Part shown: positions 18,359 to 26,191 of the stretch, piece after piece
Layout: each line of letters starts with the position of its first letter
Position numbering within the stretch: the first letter of the stretch is position 1
Source: an uncultured Alistipes sp.
GTDB taxonomy: Bacteria > Bacteroidota > Bacteroidia > Bacteroidales > Rikenellaceae
DNA length: 64,000 nucleotides
Direction of reading: 5' to 3'
Assembly: GCA_949283205.1 (NCBI GenBank)
Contig: CASDSD010000028.1
Coordinates: forward strand, 50,431-114,430
Position numbers and translations under genes: made by a program
The notes under the pieces: model-generated
What the model saw: only the letters and a program-made list of their open reading frames with translations
Told to the model about the DNA's origin: nothing
Databases searched by the model: none

Positions 18359-19177
18359 ATGACGAAAATCAAGGATTGTCGAGTGCTTGTCACGGGGGGA
18401 GCCTCGGGCATAGGCCGCATCATGTGCCGCATGGCTCTCGAGCGGGGCGCGCGTCAGGTGGTCGTGTGGGACATAAACGATGCCGACGGCGCTTCTCTGG
18501 CCGCGGAGGCGGGGCGCAGCGGTGACGCCGTGGCCTGTTACCGTGTGGATGTATCGGATCTGTCGTCGGTGGTCGAGACGTACGGACGCGTGAAGAGCGA
18601 GTGCGGCGATGTCGACATACTGATCAACTGCGCCGGCATCGTCACGGGAAACAAGACCTTCGACCGCATGTCGATGGGCGAGATCGAGCGTACGATGGAT
18701 ATAAACGCCACGGCGCCGATGGCCATAGCGCTGCAGATGCTGCCCGACATGATCGCGCGCGACCACGGGCACATATGCAACATCGCGTCGGCGGCGGGAA
18801 TGATCTCGAACCCGAGGATGTCGGTCTATGTGGCCAGCAAGTGGGCCGTGATCGGGTGGTCGGACTCGGTACGCGTGGAGCTGCACGAGGCAGGCAGCAA
18901 TGTGCATGTCACCACCGTTGCCCCCTACTATATCAATACGGGGATGTTCGAGGGGGTCCGTTCGCGTATCCTCCCCATCCTGAAGCCGGAGCCCACGGCG
19001 CGCAGGATCATCCGCGCCATCGAGCGCAATACCGATTTCTGCGGCATACCTCTCGGGTTCCATCTGATCCGTTTCTTCCAGGGAATATTGCCCGTGTCGT
19101 GGTTCGACACCATCTTCGGCCACTGGTGCGGCATCTTCTCGACGATGGACGGCTTTACGGGACGGCGCGGAAAGTGA
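18359..19177 (+). CDS. Short-chain dehydrogenase/reductase
   Basis: A 272-residue classical SDR oxidoreductase. The cofactor motif TGGASGIG is at residues 12-19; Asp in WDIND after beta-2 favours NAD(H) over NADP(H). NCAG follows near residue 89, the catalytic Ser is in NIASAAG, and Tyr and Lys are in YVASK. The C-terminal part (FHLIRFFQGILPVSWFDTIF) is longer and more hydrophobic than usual and resembles membrane-associated lipid-type SDRs. An upstream ATG at 18305 precedes or overlaps the expected transcript start and is rejected. The aldehyde dehydrogenase follows 66 bases later, so alcohol-to-aldehyde-to-acid oxidation of one substrate is plausible but inferred. Confidence 0.88.
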   Translation: MTKIKDCRVLVTGGASGIGRIMCRMALERGARQVVVWDINDADGASLAAEAGRSGDAVACYRVDVSDLSSVVETYGRVKSECGDVDILINCAGIVTGNKTFDRMSMGEIERTMDINATAPMAIALQMLPDMIARDHGHICNIASAAGMISNPRMSVYVASKWAVIGWSDSVRVELHEAGSNVHVTTVAPYYINTGMFEGVRSRILPILKPEPTARRIIRAIERNTDFCGIPLGFHLIRFFQGILPVSWFDTIFGHWCGIFSTMDGFTGRRGK

Positions 19178-19243
19178 CGGCGCGGCCGAATGCGGTACGG
19201 TCGTTGCCGCTGTTGTGATCATAAGAATGAAATAGAGAGTGAT

Positions 19244-20626
19244 ATGAAACTTGAAAACACGTCGCCCGAACGTATTGCGGCACTGACGGTGGCGCAAAGG
19301 GCATATTTCGGGTCGGGCGCGACGCTCGGCTGTGACTTCCGGCGCGAACAGCTGCGCCGTCTGGCCGCGGCCCTGAAGAAGTGGGAACGGCCCCTGTGCG
19401 AGGCGTTGTGGCAGGACCTGCACAAGTCGGAGGAGGAGGCCGTACTCACGGAACTGAGTATCGTGGCGGGCGAGATCCGCAATCACCTGCGCCATCTCAG
19501 GCGGTGGATGCGGTGGGAACGCCGCGGCACCCCCTTGAAGATGTTCCCCTCGCGGAGCCGCATCGTGAGCGAGCCTCTGGGATGCGCCCTTATCGTGGCG
19601 CCGTGGAACTATCCGCTTCAGTTGTTGCTGAATCCCCTTGTGGGGGCCATCTCGGCGGGATGTACGGCGTTGTTGAAACCCTCGCCCTATGTTCCGAACG
19701 TCGCGCTTGCGATCGAGCGCATGATAGCGGAGACCTTCGATGAACAGTACATATCGGTGGTGCAGGGCAACCGCGATGTGAACGGATACCTGTTGTCGGA
19801 GCGTTTCGACGTGATCTTCTTCACGGGCAGCCCGTCGCTGGGACGTATCGTCATGCGTGCCGCTGCGGAGCATCTTACGCCTGTGGTGCTGGAACTGGGA
19901 GGCAAGAGCCCCTGTATCGTGGACCGCGGCGCCGATGTCGATCTTGCCGCACGGCGTATCGTCTGGGGCAAGACCCTCAATGCGGGTCAGACCTGCATCG
20001 CCCCCGACTACCTGATGATCTACCGCCCGTTGCGGGAGCGTTTCATCGAGGCCTTCCGCCGCGAGGTGCGGCGCATGCACGGCGACGATCCGCGCCAGGA
20101 CCGTCACTTCGTGCGTATCGTGAACGAGCGGGCCTTCGACCGCGTGGCGGCATATCTCGATGACGGGGATATCGTTGCGGGAGGGTCTTTGCGGCGTGAG
20201 GAGCGGTATATCGAGCCGACGCTGCTGGCCGATGTCGACCCCTCGTCCGCCGTCATGCAGGAGGAGATCTTCGGTCCGGTGCTCCCGATGCTGCTCTTCG
20301 ACGATGTGGATGAGGCCGTACACTTCGTCACCGAACGGGAGAAGCCCCTGGCGTTCTATTATTTCGGACCCGAACGCGTCGGACGCGATATCATAGGCCG
20401 CACCTCGTCGGGCGGGGCATGCATAAACGACACGATCATGCATATCGCCAACGAGAACATCCCCTTCGGCGGTGTCGGCAACTCGGGCATGGGCCGCTAT
20501 CACGGCCGCGAGAGCTTCGATGCCTTCTCGCACCGCCGTTCGGTGGTCATAACGCCCACGTGGATCGACCTGCCTTTCCGCTATATGCCATACAGGATGT
20601 TCGGCTGGGTGCGTAAGATCCTTTAG
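19244..20626 (+). CDS. Aldehyde dehydrogenase, class 3 (fatty aldehyde type)
   Basis: A 460-residue NAD(P)-dependent aldehyde dehydrogenase that oxidises aldehydes to acids. Catalytic Cys is in NAGQTCIAPDY and the general-base Glu in ELGGKSP. IVAPWNYPLQLLLNPL is the class 3 cofactor signature. The short N-terminus and the C-terminal FRYMPYRMF stretch fit the ALDH3/fatty aldehyde group rather than betaine-type enzymes. The start at 19244 follows GAGAGTGAT; an upstream ATG at 19190 would add 18 Cys-rich residues and is unlikely. It probably shares a transcript with the SDR and ends at a strong shared terminator. Confidence 0.92.
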   Translation: MKLENTSPERIAALTVAQRAYFGSGATLGCDFRREQLRRLAAALKKWERPLCEALWQDLHKSEEEAVLTELSIVAGEIRNHLRHLRRWMRWERRGTPLKMFPSRSRIVSEPLGCALIVAPWNYPLQLLLNPLVGAISAGCTALLKPSPYVPNVALAIERMIAETFDEQYISVVQGNRDVNGYLLSERFDVIFFTGSPSLGRIVMRAAAEHLTPVVLELGGKSPCIVDRGADVDLAARRIVWGKTLNAGQTCIAPDYLMIYRPLRERFIEAFRREVRRMHGDDPRQDRHFVRIVNERAFDRVAAYLDDGDIVAGGSLRREERYIEPTLLADVDPSSAVMQEEIFGPVLPMLLFDDVDEAVHFVTEREKPLAFYYFGPERVGRDIIGRTSSGGACINDTIMHIANENIPFGGVGNSGMGRYHGRESFDAFSHRRSVVITPTWIDLPFRYMPYRMFGWVRKIL

Positions 20627-20671
20627 CGCATATTCGCGGTGAGGAGCCACGATGTGGCGCCGGAAGAGGTG

Positions 20672-20708
20672 AACGCGGAGCCCTGCTGAAAGGGCTCCGC
20701 GTTTTAGT
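20672..20708 (+). terminator. Bidirectional terminator between ALDH and copA
   Basis: A 13-bp stem (20672-20684 with 20691-20703, loop GCTGAA) followed by TTTA on the plus strand. It serves the convergent genes on both sides. Confidence 0.85.
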
Positions 20709-20725
20709 TGCCTGCGGTGGTATGG

Positions 20726-20938
20726 CTATTTCTCGCTGAGACGGTACTCTCCCGCCTGCTGCGAGACGACGCTCTGCAGCTCCTCGAGCGTCTTCTCCTC
20801 TCCGGAGAACTCCACCACGGCCTCGGCCGGAGAGAGCGTTACGACGGCTTTTACGCCCTCGATCGAGTTGAGGGCCCTTTCGACATGTGTACGGCAGTGG
20901 TTGCACATCATGCCTTCGACGTTGAATGTTTTCTTCAT
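20726..20938 (-). CDS. Possible separately translated CopZ-like chaperone (internal start)
   Basis: The last 70 codons of copA begin with ATGAAGAAAACA at 20938, preceded on the minus strand by GCAAAAACAATACAGCA, the A-rich type of leader seen before true starts in this window. The product would be a stand-alone HMA metal chaperone: MKKTFNVEGMMCNHC, a beta-alpha-beta-beta-alpha-beta pattern, ending GEYRLSEK. Separate CopZ genes are usual next to copA. Whether it is made alone, only as a fusion, or both cannot be told from sequence. Overlaps copA in the same frame. Confidence 0.45.
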   Translation of the reverse strand: MKKTFNVEGMMCNHCRTHVERALNSIEGVKAVVTLSPAEAVVEFSGEEKTLEELQSVVSQQAGEYRLSEK

Positions 20939-23293
20939 TGCTGTATTGTTTTTGCGGCTCTTTACGGCCTGTTGATTCGTCTCTTCGATCTGTACGACCG
21001 CCCCGGCGTGTACGTCGGATGTCGCGGATGTCGCGGGGAGAATGTTGCGGCGGCGCAGCCGCAGGCTGTTGCCCACCACGCATACGCTGCTCAGGGCCAT
21101 CGCCGCTCCGCCTATCATGGGATTGAGCAGGAACCCGCATACGGGATAGAGTACCCCGGCGGCTATCGGCACTCCGATCATGTTGTAGAAGAATGCCCAG
21201 AAGAGATTCTGGCGTATGGTGCGTACCGTCAACTGCGAAATGCGTATCGCCTCGGCAATCTTGCGGGGGTCGGAGGCGACGAGGGTCATGGCGGCGGTGC
21301 TCATGGCGATATCGCTGCCGCCGCCCATGGCTATGCCGAGGTCGGCTTCGGCCAGCGCCGCGCTGTCGTTGATGCCGTCGCCAGCCATCGCCGTGCGGTG
21401 TCCCGCCGTGCGCAGCGAGCGCATGTATCCGGCCTTCTGGTGCGGCAGCAGCGAGGCCCCGTAAGAACCGATTCCCGTGAGCCGGGCCACACGTTCCGCT
21501 GCGGCGGCATTGTCGCCCGTGAGCATTACGGTCGCTATGCCCATTGCATGCAGGGTTGAGACGGCTTCGCGGGCGCCTTCGCGTATGCGGTCGGTGAGGG
21601 CCATGAGGGCCAGGACCTCGCCGCCGCGATCATCATTGTCTCTCACGGCGAACCATACGAGGCTCATGCCCTCGGCCTCGAGCCTCGATGCCGATGCTTC
21701 GATATCGGGCGCGATGCCGATACCGCTCTCTTCGATCAGGGTGCGGTTGCCCGCAAGGTACCTGCGGCCGGCAACGGAGGCCGTGACACCGCGTCCCACG
21801 CGGTTCTCGAATGCGTCGGGCACGATCTTCCGGGCCGCCTCGCGGAGGGGTTCCTCGGCCTCGAGGACCGCCGTGACGGCTTGTGCCAGCGGATGGTCGG
21901 AGAGCCTCTCGAGAGCCAGCAGGACGGGGGCAAATTGCTTGCCGTCGCCGATCCATCGTGTCTCGGCCACTTCGGGATGCCCTTCGGTGAGGGTGCCCGT
22001 CTTATCGAAGACGACGGTGTCTATGGTACGTGCAGTCTCGATGCTCGCGGCATCCTTGATGAGTATGCCCCGTTCGGCGGCACGCCCTATGCCGACCATT
22101 ACGGCGGTCGGCGTGGCGAGCCCCAGGGCGCAGGGACAGGCTATGATCAGCACCGTCACCAGGGCAAGGATGCCGTGCGAGAACCCTTCGGCAGGTGCGA
22201 ATATGAGCCATGCCGTAAAGGCGGCCAGGGCGATGAGGATGATCACGGGGACGAATATGCCGGCGATGCGGTCGGCGAGGCGTTGTACGGGGGGCTTGCT
22301 CCCCTGCGCGTCGTGCACCATGCGTACGATCTGCATGAGCATGGTGTCGCTGCCGACGCTCTCGGCGCGCATCGTGAGCGTGCCGTTGCCGTTTATCGTG
22401 CCGGCATAGAGTCTGTCTCCTTCGGCCTTGGCGGCGGGGAGAGGCTCGCCGTTGAGCATGCTCTCGTCGACGTAGGAGGTGCCGTGCGTCACCACGCCGT
22501 CCGCGGCCACGCGTTCACCCGGGCGCAGCAGGAGCGTGTCGCCTGCGGCGATGCGCTCGACGGCGATGTCGTTGTGCGCGCCGTTGGGTTCGATCCTGCA
22601 TACGGTTTTCGGGCGCAGTCCCATCAGGCGGCCTATGGCCGAGGAGGCGTTGTGCCGGGCGCGCCCCTCCATGTACCGCCCGAGGAGAATGAAGGTGATG
22701 ATCATGGCCGACGACTCGAAATAGAGGTGCGGCTCGACGCCCCGTGCGGTCCAGAATTGCGGTACAAGCAGGTTGAAGAGGCTGAAGAGATATGCCACGG
22801 CGGTGCTGCACGCCACCAGCGTGTCCATGTTGGCGGCGTGGTGTCTGAGCTGCCGCCAGGCACCCGTGAAGAATCCCCGCCCGAAGATAAACACCACGGG
22901 CGTTGCCAGCAGCCATGCGGCATATCCTGCGGCGGGGCGTGGCAGAAGGGCCTGTGCGGCGAGGAGCAGCAGCGAGAGCGCGGCGGCCCACACGGCGCGG
23001 CGGCGCAGCGACTGCATCTGCGCCGCGTGTGCCTTTTCAGCCTCCGCGGCGGCACTTTCGGGGTCGCTCTCGAGCAGATCGTATCCGGCGGCCCGCACCG
23101 CCTCGCGCAGCGTGCGGGGCGAGCAGCAGCCGGTGTCGTAGTCTACGGCGACCTCCGCGGCGGCGAAGTTGACCGAGGCGCTGCGCACGCCCTTTTCGCG
23201 TGCGAGGGCCTTCTCTATGCGCACGGCGCAGGCCGCGCAGCTCATGCCCGTTACGGGAAATATCCGGCGGCAATGCTCCCTGTTGTCGTTCAT
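20726..23293 (-). CDS. copA: Copper-type P1B ATPase with fused C-terminal CopZ-like domain
   Basis: An 855-residue heavy-metal P-type ATPase that pumps Cu+ (or a similar ion) out of the cytoplasm. The start at 23293 fits a -7 box at 23318-23325. An N-terminal HMA domain has GMSCAAC (residues 16-22). The core shows NGEP in the actuator, CPC at 386-388 (Cu/Ag type), phosphorylation motif DKTGT at 430-434, HP at 467-468 and GDGIND near 638. After the last helix (MALSSVCVVGNSLRL) comes a 41-residue linker and a second HMA domain (residues 786-855) with GMMCNHC, which looks like a complete CopZ chaperone starting with its own Met. The HMA-AraC regulator gene lies immediately upstream. Confidence 0.95.
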   Translation of the reverse strand: MNDNREHCRRIFPVTGMSCAACAVRIEKALAREKGVRSASVNFAAAEVAVDYDTGCCSPRTLREAVRAAGYDLLESDPESAAAEAEKAHAAQMQSLRRRAVWAAALSLLLLAAQALLPRPAAGYAAWLLATPVVFIFGRGFFTGAWRQLRHHAANMDTLVACSTAVAYLFSLFNLLVPQFWTARGVEPHLYFESSAMIITFILLGRYMEGRARHNASSAIGRLMGLRPKTVCRIEPNGAHNDIAVERIAAGDTLLLRPGERVAADGVVTHGTSYVDESMLNGEPLPAAKAEGDRLYAGTINGNGTLTMRAESVGSDTMLMQIVRMVHDAQGSKPPVQRLADRIAGIFVPVIILIALAAFTAWLIFAPAEGFSHGILALVTVLIIACPCALGLATPTAVMVGIGRAAERGILIKDAASIETARTIDTVVFDKTGTLTEGHPEVAETRWIGDGKQFAPVLLALERLSDHPLAQAVTAVLEAEEPLREAARKIVPDAFENRVGRGVTASVAGRRYLAGNRTLIEESGIGIAPDIEASASRLEAEGMSLVWFAVRDNDDRGGEVLALMALTDRIREGAREAVSTLHAMGIATVMLTGDNAAAAERVARLTGIGSYGASLLPHQKAGYMRSLRTAGHRTAMAGDGINDSAALAEADLGIAMGGGSDIAMSTAAMTLVASDPRKIAEAIRISQLTVRTIRQNLFWAFFYNMIGVPIAAGVLYPVCGFLLNPMIGGAAMALSSVCVVGNSLRLRRRNILPATSATSDVHAGAVVQIEETNQQAVKSRKNNTAMKKTFNVEGMMCNHCRTHVERALNSIEGVKAVVTLSPAEAVVEFSGEEKTLEELQSVVSQQAGEYRLSEK

Positions 23294-23317
23294 CGTTCTC
23301 TCTCTTTGGTTCTGATG

Positions 23318-23325
23318 CAAAGATA
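23318..23325 (-). promoter_or_regulatory. -7 box for copA
   Basis: The minus strand reads TATCTTTG, a TANNTTTG match, 24 bases before the copA ATG at 23293. It places the transcript start downstream of the alternative ATG at 23320. Confidence 0.55.
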
Positions 23326-23407
23326 GCGGCGGCAGGGTGGTGTGCCGTTATGGAATCATGGATTGTTTTTTCGGAATTACGGGTGACGGGACGTGCCCGC
23401 GGAAAAT

Positions 23408-23998
23408 CTAAACCGCATCTATGGATTTGCGGCGCGCGGCGCCGTTACGGCGGAATTCGCTCGGGGTGGTGCCCTCGACGCTCCTGAACTGGGCGCTGAG
23501 GTATGCCGCACTCGAGTATCCCGTCTGCTCGGCTATGTCGGCAAGGGGAAGATCGGTGTCCAGCAGCAGCTCCTTTGCGCGCTCGATCTTCTGCAGGATG
23601 AAATATCGTTCTATGGTGCAGCCCTGCGTCGCGGAGAAGAGCTTGCTGAGCGAACTGTAGTCGTGCCCTATGGCGCCGGTGATCTCCTGCGACAGGTTGA
23701 GTTTCATGCGGCCGCCGCGCGCAAGGGCTGTCACGGTTAGCCGTATGCGCTCGACAAGCTCCTGGCGCGGGTCCTCTATGAGGGTGAAGCCGATCTGTTC
23801 GAGGCGGCGGCGGATCGTGTCACGCTGCTGCTGCGTGATCTCCGTGTCGATTTCGGCGGAGCCCAGCGTGACCTGCGCCTGGGGAAAGCCCTCCTCTGCG
23901 AGCAGTGCGCGCACGGCCATGATACAGCGCGGGCAGACCATGTTGCCTATGCGCAGCGTGGTCGCGGCCCTCTCCGTTGTCTGTTTGTTCCCTGCCAT
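23408..23998 (-). CDS. HMA-AraC fusion regulator of the copper locus
   Basis: A 196-residue protein joining an N-terminal heavy-metal-associated-like domain to a C-terminal AraC-type DNA-binding domain. The N-domain (residues 15-80) has GNMVCPRCIMAV, a C-x2-C metal site, and ends with LEQIGFTLIED, a CopZ-like pattern. The two AraC helix-turn-helix units lie at about 110-190, including ERAKELLLDTDLPLADIAEQ and FRSVEGTTPSEFRR. Because it sits directly upstream of copA on the same strand (114 bases apart), it is likely to sense Cu+ or a similar ion and regulate copA. A full consensus promoter ends 4 bases before the ATG, so the mRNA is predicted to be leaderless or almost so. Confidence 0.85.
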   Translation of the reverse strand: MAGNKQTTERAATTLRIGNMVCPRCIMAVRALLAEEGFPQAQVTLGSAEIDTEITQQQRDTIRRRLEQIGFTLIEDPRQELVERIRLTVTALARGGRMKLNLSQEITGAIGHDYSSLSKLFSATQGCTIERYFILQKIERAKELLLDTDLPLADIAEQTGYSSAAYLSAQFRSVEGTTPSEFRRNGAARRKSIDAV

Positions 23999-24002
23999 GA
24001 TG

Positions 24003-24034
24003 CAAATATAGCGAAAGGTGAGTGCGGAGGCAAA
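24003..24034 (-). promoter_or_regulatory. Consensus promoter of the HMA-AraC gene, abutting the start codon
   Basis: On the minus strand TTTG (24034-24031), 20 bases, TATATTTG (24010-24003), then only CATC before the ATG at 23998. It is a full consensus match. The transcript start should fall at or within a few bases of the A of the ATG. Confidence 0.8.
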
Positions 24035-24270
24035 TCGAATGCGGAGTTTTCGGAATTTTCGGAATTTGACTGTGTCGGGGCGCGTCCCGTATTCTTCAAA
24101 CATACGAACAGGGCCGAACGGCGGATTCGCCTGGCATTGAAGTTGCGCGTGCGGAAATGCGTGGCAATGTGATATTCGTTGCGGATATTATGATAATATG
24201 CCGATTCGTATAATACGGCGGCCTGTGGTTACGTTTACTTTGCAGACATGTGTAACAAATTTACAGCCAT

Positions 24271-24840
24271 ATGAAACGTTTGATATTGATATTCATACTT
24301 TTCCTGTCGCCATTTACGGCTGCGCTCGCACAGAATGCCGATCGTTCGGAGCGGCGTGCCGCGGCGGAGGAGCGTGCCATGGCCAAGCGCCTGGCCGCAA
24401 TAGCCGATTCGTTGTCGTACGTCGAGGCCATGAATGCCATCGACTCGATGGATTTCGTTTTCGAGGCCGACATGCTGATATTCAAGCGCGGCGGCACGGC
24501 ACGCGTATTTTCGAACCTAAATTTCATCTCGGTCGAGGGCGACGAGGCATTGGTTCAGGTGTCGCCTTTTGATACGGGTGGCCCCAACGGTGTGGGCGGT
24601 GTTACCGTCGACGGAAGGATTGTCAACAAGGAGGTCCGTGTCGACAAGCGCGGTAACGTGACCGTCTCGATGATGGTCATGGGGGCGGCCATATCAGCCG
24701 AGGTGCTGTTCATGATCGCTGAGGGGAACAACCGTGCCTCGGTGCGCATCAGTCCCACCTTCAACTCCAATACCATCACTCTTTACGGCACGGTGGTGCC
24801 GAGCGAAAGGTCCGACATATTCAAGGGAAGGACCCTCTGA
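24271..24840 (+). CDS. DUF4251 periplasmic protein
   Basis: A 189-residue secreted protein of the DUF4251 family, known only from Bacteroidota and without assigned function. Residues 1-21 form a signal peptide ending ALAQ. The mature part begins with an Arg/Ala/Glu-rich helix (SERRAAAEERAMAKRLA), then a beta-rich domain with NLNFISVEGDEALVQVSPF and the family-typical GGPNGVGGVTVDGRI glycine-rich loop. A TTTACTTTG stretch around 24236 may be its promoter, 35 bases upstream. It ends with a terminator shared with the convergent marR gene. Probable role: a periplasmic or outer-membrane-associated small protein. Confidence 0.82.
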   Translation: MKRLILIFILFLSPFTAALAQNADRSERRAAAEERAMAKRLAAIADSLSYVEAMNAIDSMDFVFEADMLIFKRGGTARVFSNLNFISVEGDEALVQVSPFDTGGPNGVGGVTVDGRIVNKEVRVDKRGNVTVSMMVMGAAISAEVLFMIAEGNNRASVRISPTFNSNTITLYGTVVPSERSDIFKGRTL

Positions 24841-24867
24841 CGCGCCCGACAAGGTCGTATGATACGA

Positions 24868-24900
24868 GCCGCGGGCTCCGCATCGTGCGGAGTCCGCGGC
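24868..24900 (+). terminator. Terminator between DUF4251 and marR genes
   Basis: A 15-bp stem (24868-24882 with 24886-24900, one G-U pair, loop TCG) followed by TTATGTTGT. It lies between convergent genes. Confidence 0.7.
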
Positions 24901-24920
24901 TTATGTTGTCGTGAAGGGGG

Positions 24921-25286
24921 TCAGATGTCGAGGGCGCAGCGCAGCACTTCGTGGATAGGTATCTCCTCGCATGATACGCCGTCGATCACCTCGCGGCCGC
25001 CTTCTGTGATGGAGAAGTACATCCGTCTCTTGTCCACTTCGCCCAATACGCGCACGATGAGGCCTTTGCGTTCGGCCGAGGCGATCACCTTCGAGGCGTT
25101 CGAGGGTGTCAGTCCCAACAGTTCGCCCAGCTGGCCCGACGAGAGACGGCCGCCCTCCTTGAGGCTGCACAACACCATCCCCTCGTTGAGGCTTATGCCG
25201 TAGCGGCGTTCGAAATCTGCCTCGAAGCGGTTCACCGCCTGCCGCAGGTCGCGTATCTTACACAGTTTATCCATTGTGTGTGACAT
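24921..25286 (-). CDS. MarR family transcriptional regulator
   Basis: A 121-residue winged-helix regulator of the MarR type. The recognition region reads SSGQLGELLGLTPSNASKVIASAERKGLI (written here as one helix-turn-helix, residues about 49-77), followed by the wing VLGEVDKRRMYFSITEGG. MarR proteins bind DNA as dimers and often respond to oxidants or small phenolics. The start is either 25286 or the Met 12 bases inside. It lies 45 bases downstream of the thioredoxin gene on the same strand, so the two are probably cotranscribed; a redox-linked role is therefore inferred. The two Cys residues (Cys9 and Cys40) and Cys106 and Cys117 near the C-terminus could act as sensors. Confidence 0.82.
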   Translation of the reverse strand: MSHTMDKLCKIRDLRQAVNRFEADFERRYGISLNEGMVLCSLKEGGRLSSGQLGELLGLTPSNASKVIASAERKGLIVRVLGEVDKRRMYFSITEGGREVIDGVSCEEIPIHEVLRCALDI

Positions 25287-25331
25287 CTATGTGACGGAGC
25301 GCCGCCAGCGGGCGGCGCTACATCCGTCGGG

Positions 25332-25790
25332 TTACTCTTTGCCGAGAAGAATCTGATCTATGGCCTTGCGGAAGTCGGCCTTGCCCATTGCGCCCTGTAT
25401 CATCTGGGGCTGTCCCTGTGCCGGTATGAAGAGCAGAGAGGGTATCGACCGTATGCCGAATGCCGCCGACAACTCCTGTTCGCGGTCTGTGTCGACCTTG
25501 TATATTACGATCTGGTCGCCGTACTCCTCGGCCAGCTCCTCGAGGATGGGTGCCACCATCTTGCACGGGCGGCACCATGTGGCGTAGAAGTCTACGATTG
25601 CGGGCTTTGTGCCCTCGTATTTCCATGTGGTCGGGTTGGCCTCGTAGTTGAAGACCTTCTCGATGAATTGCTGTTTGGTCAGTTCGATGGTTTTCATGTC
25701 CTTATTTTTTTTATCGGTTTTTGTCTGTGCGTTTGTCGTGCATGCCGTCATGGCTGCAACGAGTGTCATTGCTATTAAAAGTCTTTTCAT
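25332..25790 (-). CDS. Thioredoxin-fold lipoprotein
   Basis: A 152-residue envelope thioredoxin. The signal peptide MKRLLIAMTLVAAMTAC gives a lipobox with Cys17, so it should be lipid-anchored in the periplasm. The redox motif is ATWCRPCKM (W-C-R-P-C), close to the WCGPC of thioredoxin but with Arg. The cis-Pro loop is IRSIPSLLF. The start at 25790 leaves a leader of about 150 bases after a full consensus promoter at 25947-25978. Longer frames upstream are not credible because they would begin at or before the transcript start. A MarR gene follows. It likely reduces or exchanges periplasmic disulfides; its electron donor is not visible here. Confidence 0.92.
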   Translation of the reverse strand: MKRLLIAMTLVAAMTACTTNAQTKTDKKNKDMKTIELTKQQFIEKVFNYEANPTTWKYEGTKPAIVDFYATWCRPCKMVAPILEELAEEYGDQIVIYKVDTDREQELSAAFGIRSIPSLLFIPAQGQPQMIQGAMGKADFRKAIDQILLGKE

Positions 25791-25946
25791 GGTCATGTTC
25801 TTTCGGGCGGGGCCCATGGTTTCCAATGCTGCGTATGTCTTGTCTCTTGCCCGCGTTACGCGGCATGGTGCCGCTGCGTCGGTATCCGCCCCTTGGCGGG
25901 GCCTGTGTTGCGAGTGCGGCAAATACCGTTCCTCGAATCTCATGTG

Positions 25947-25978
25947 CAAAGGTAAATATAAATTTCCGATGTAACAAA
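25947..25978 (-). promoter_or_regulatory. Consensus promoter of the thioredoxin-marR operon
   Basis: On the minus strand TTTG (25978-25975), 20 bases, TACCTTTG (25954-25947). Full consensus. It leaves an unusually long leader of about 150 bases before the thioredoxin ATG. Confidence 0.8.
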
Positions 25979-26122
25979 TTTCCAGAGGAAAATTTATTCG
26001 GAATTTTGCCACTCTATCGGTAATGTGTTGCATGACAGCGTGTTTCGTGCCGTGATGAAGATCGCGTGAAAAGTGCCTGTGTGAGATGTCGGGTTATATG
26101 GATGATTTGGTGCGTTTTTTCA

Positions 26123-26130
26123 TATCTTTG
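26123..26130 (+). promoter_or_regulatory. -7 box for the META-domain gene
   Basis: TATCTTTG matches TANNTTTG 62 bases before the start at 26192; no TTTG at the usual -33 distance. The rest of the 401-base divergent gap 25791-26191 holds no gene. Confidence 0.5.
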
Positions 26131-26191
26131 CTCCCGCGCTCGGAACGAAGATTGGATGTTAGAGCGCGGATCAACTTAAAATACGGATAAT

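Noticed and set aside
17405-20650. 1081-codon frame opposite the sulfatase, SDR and aldehyde dehydrogenase
   Set aside because: It spans three genes with full motifs on the other strand; the translation is Arg/His/Pro-rich low complexity.
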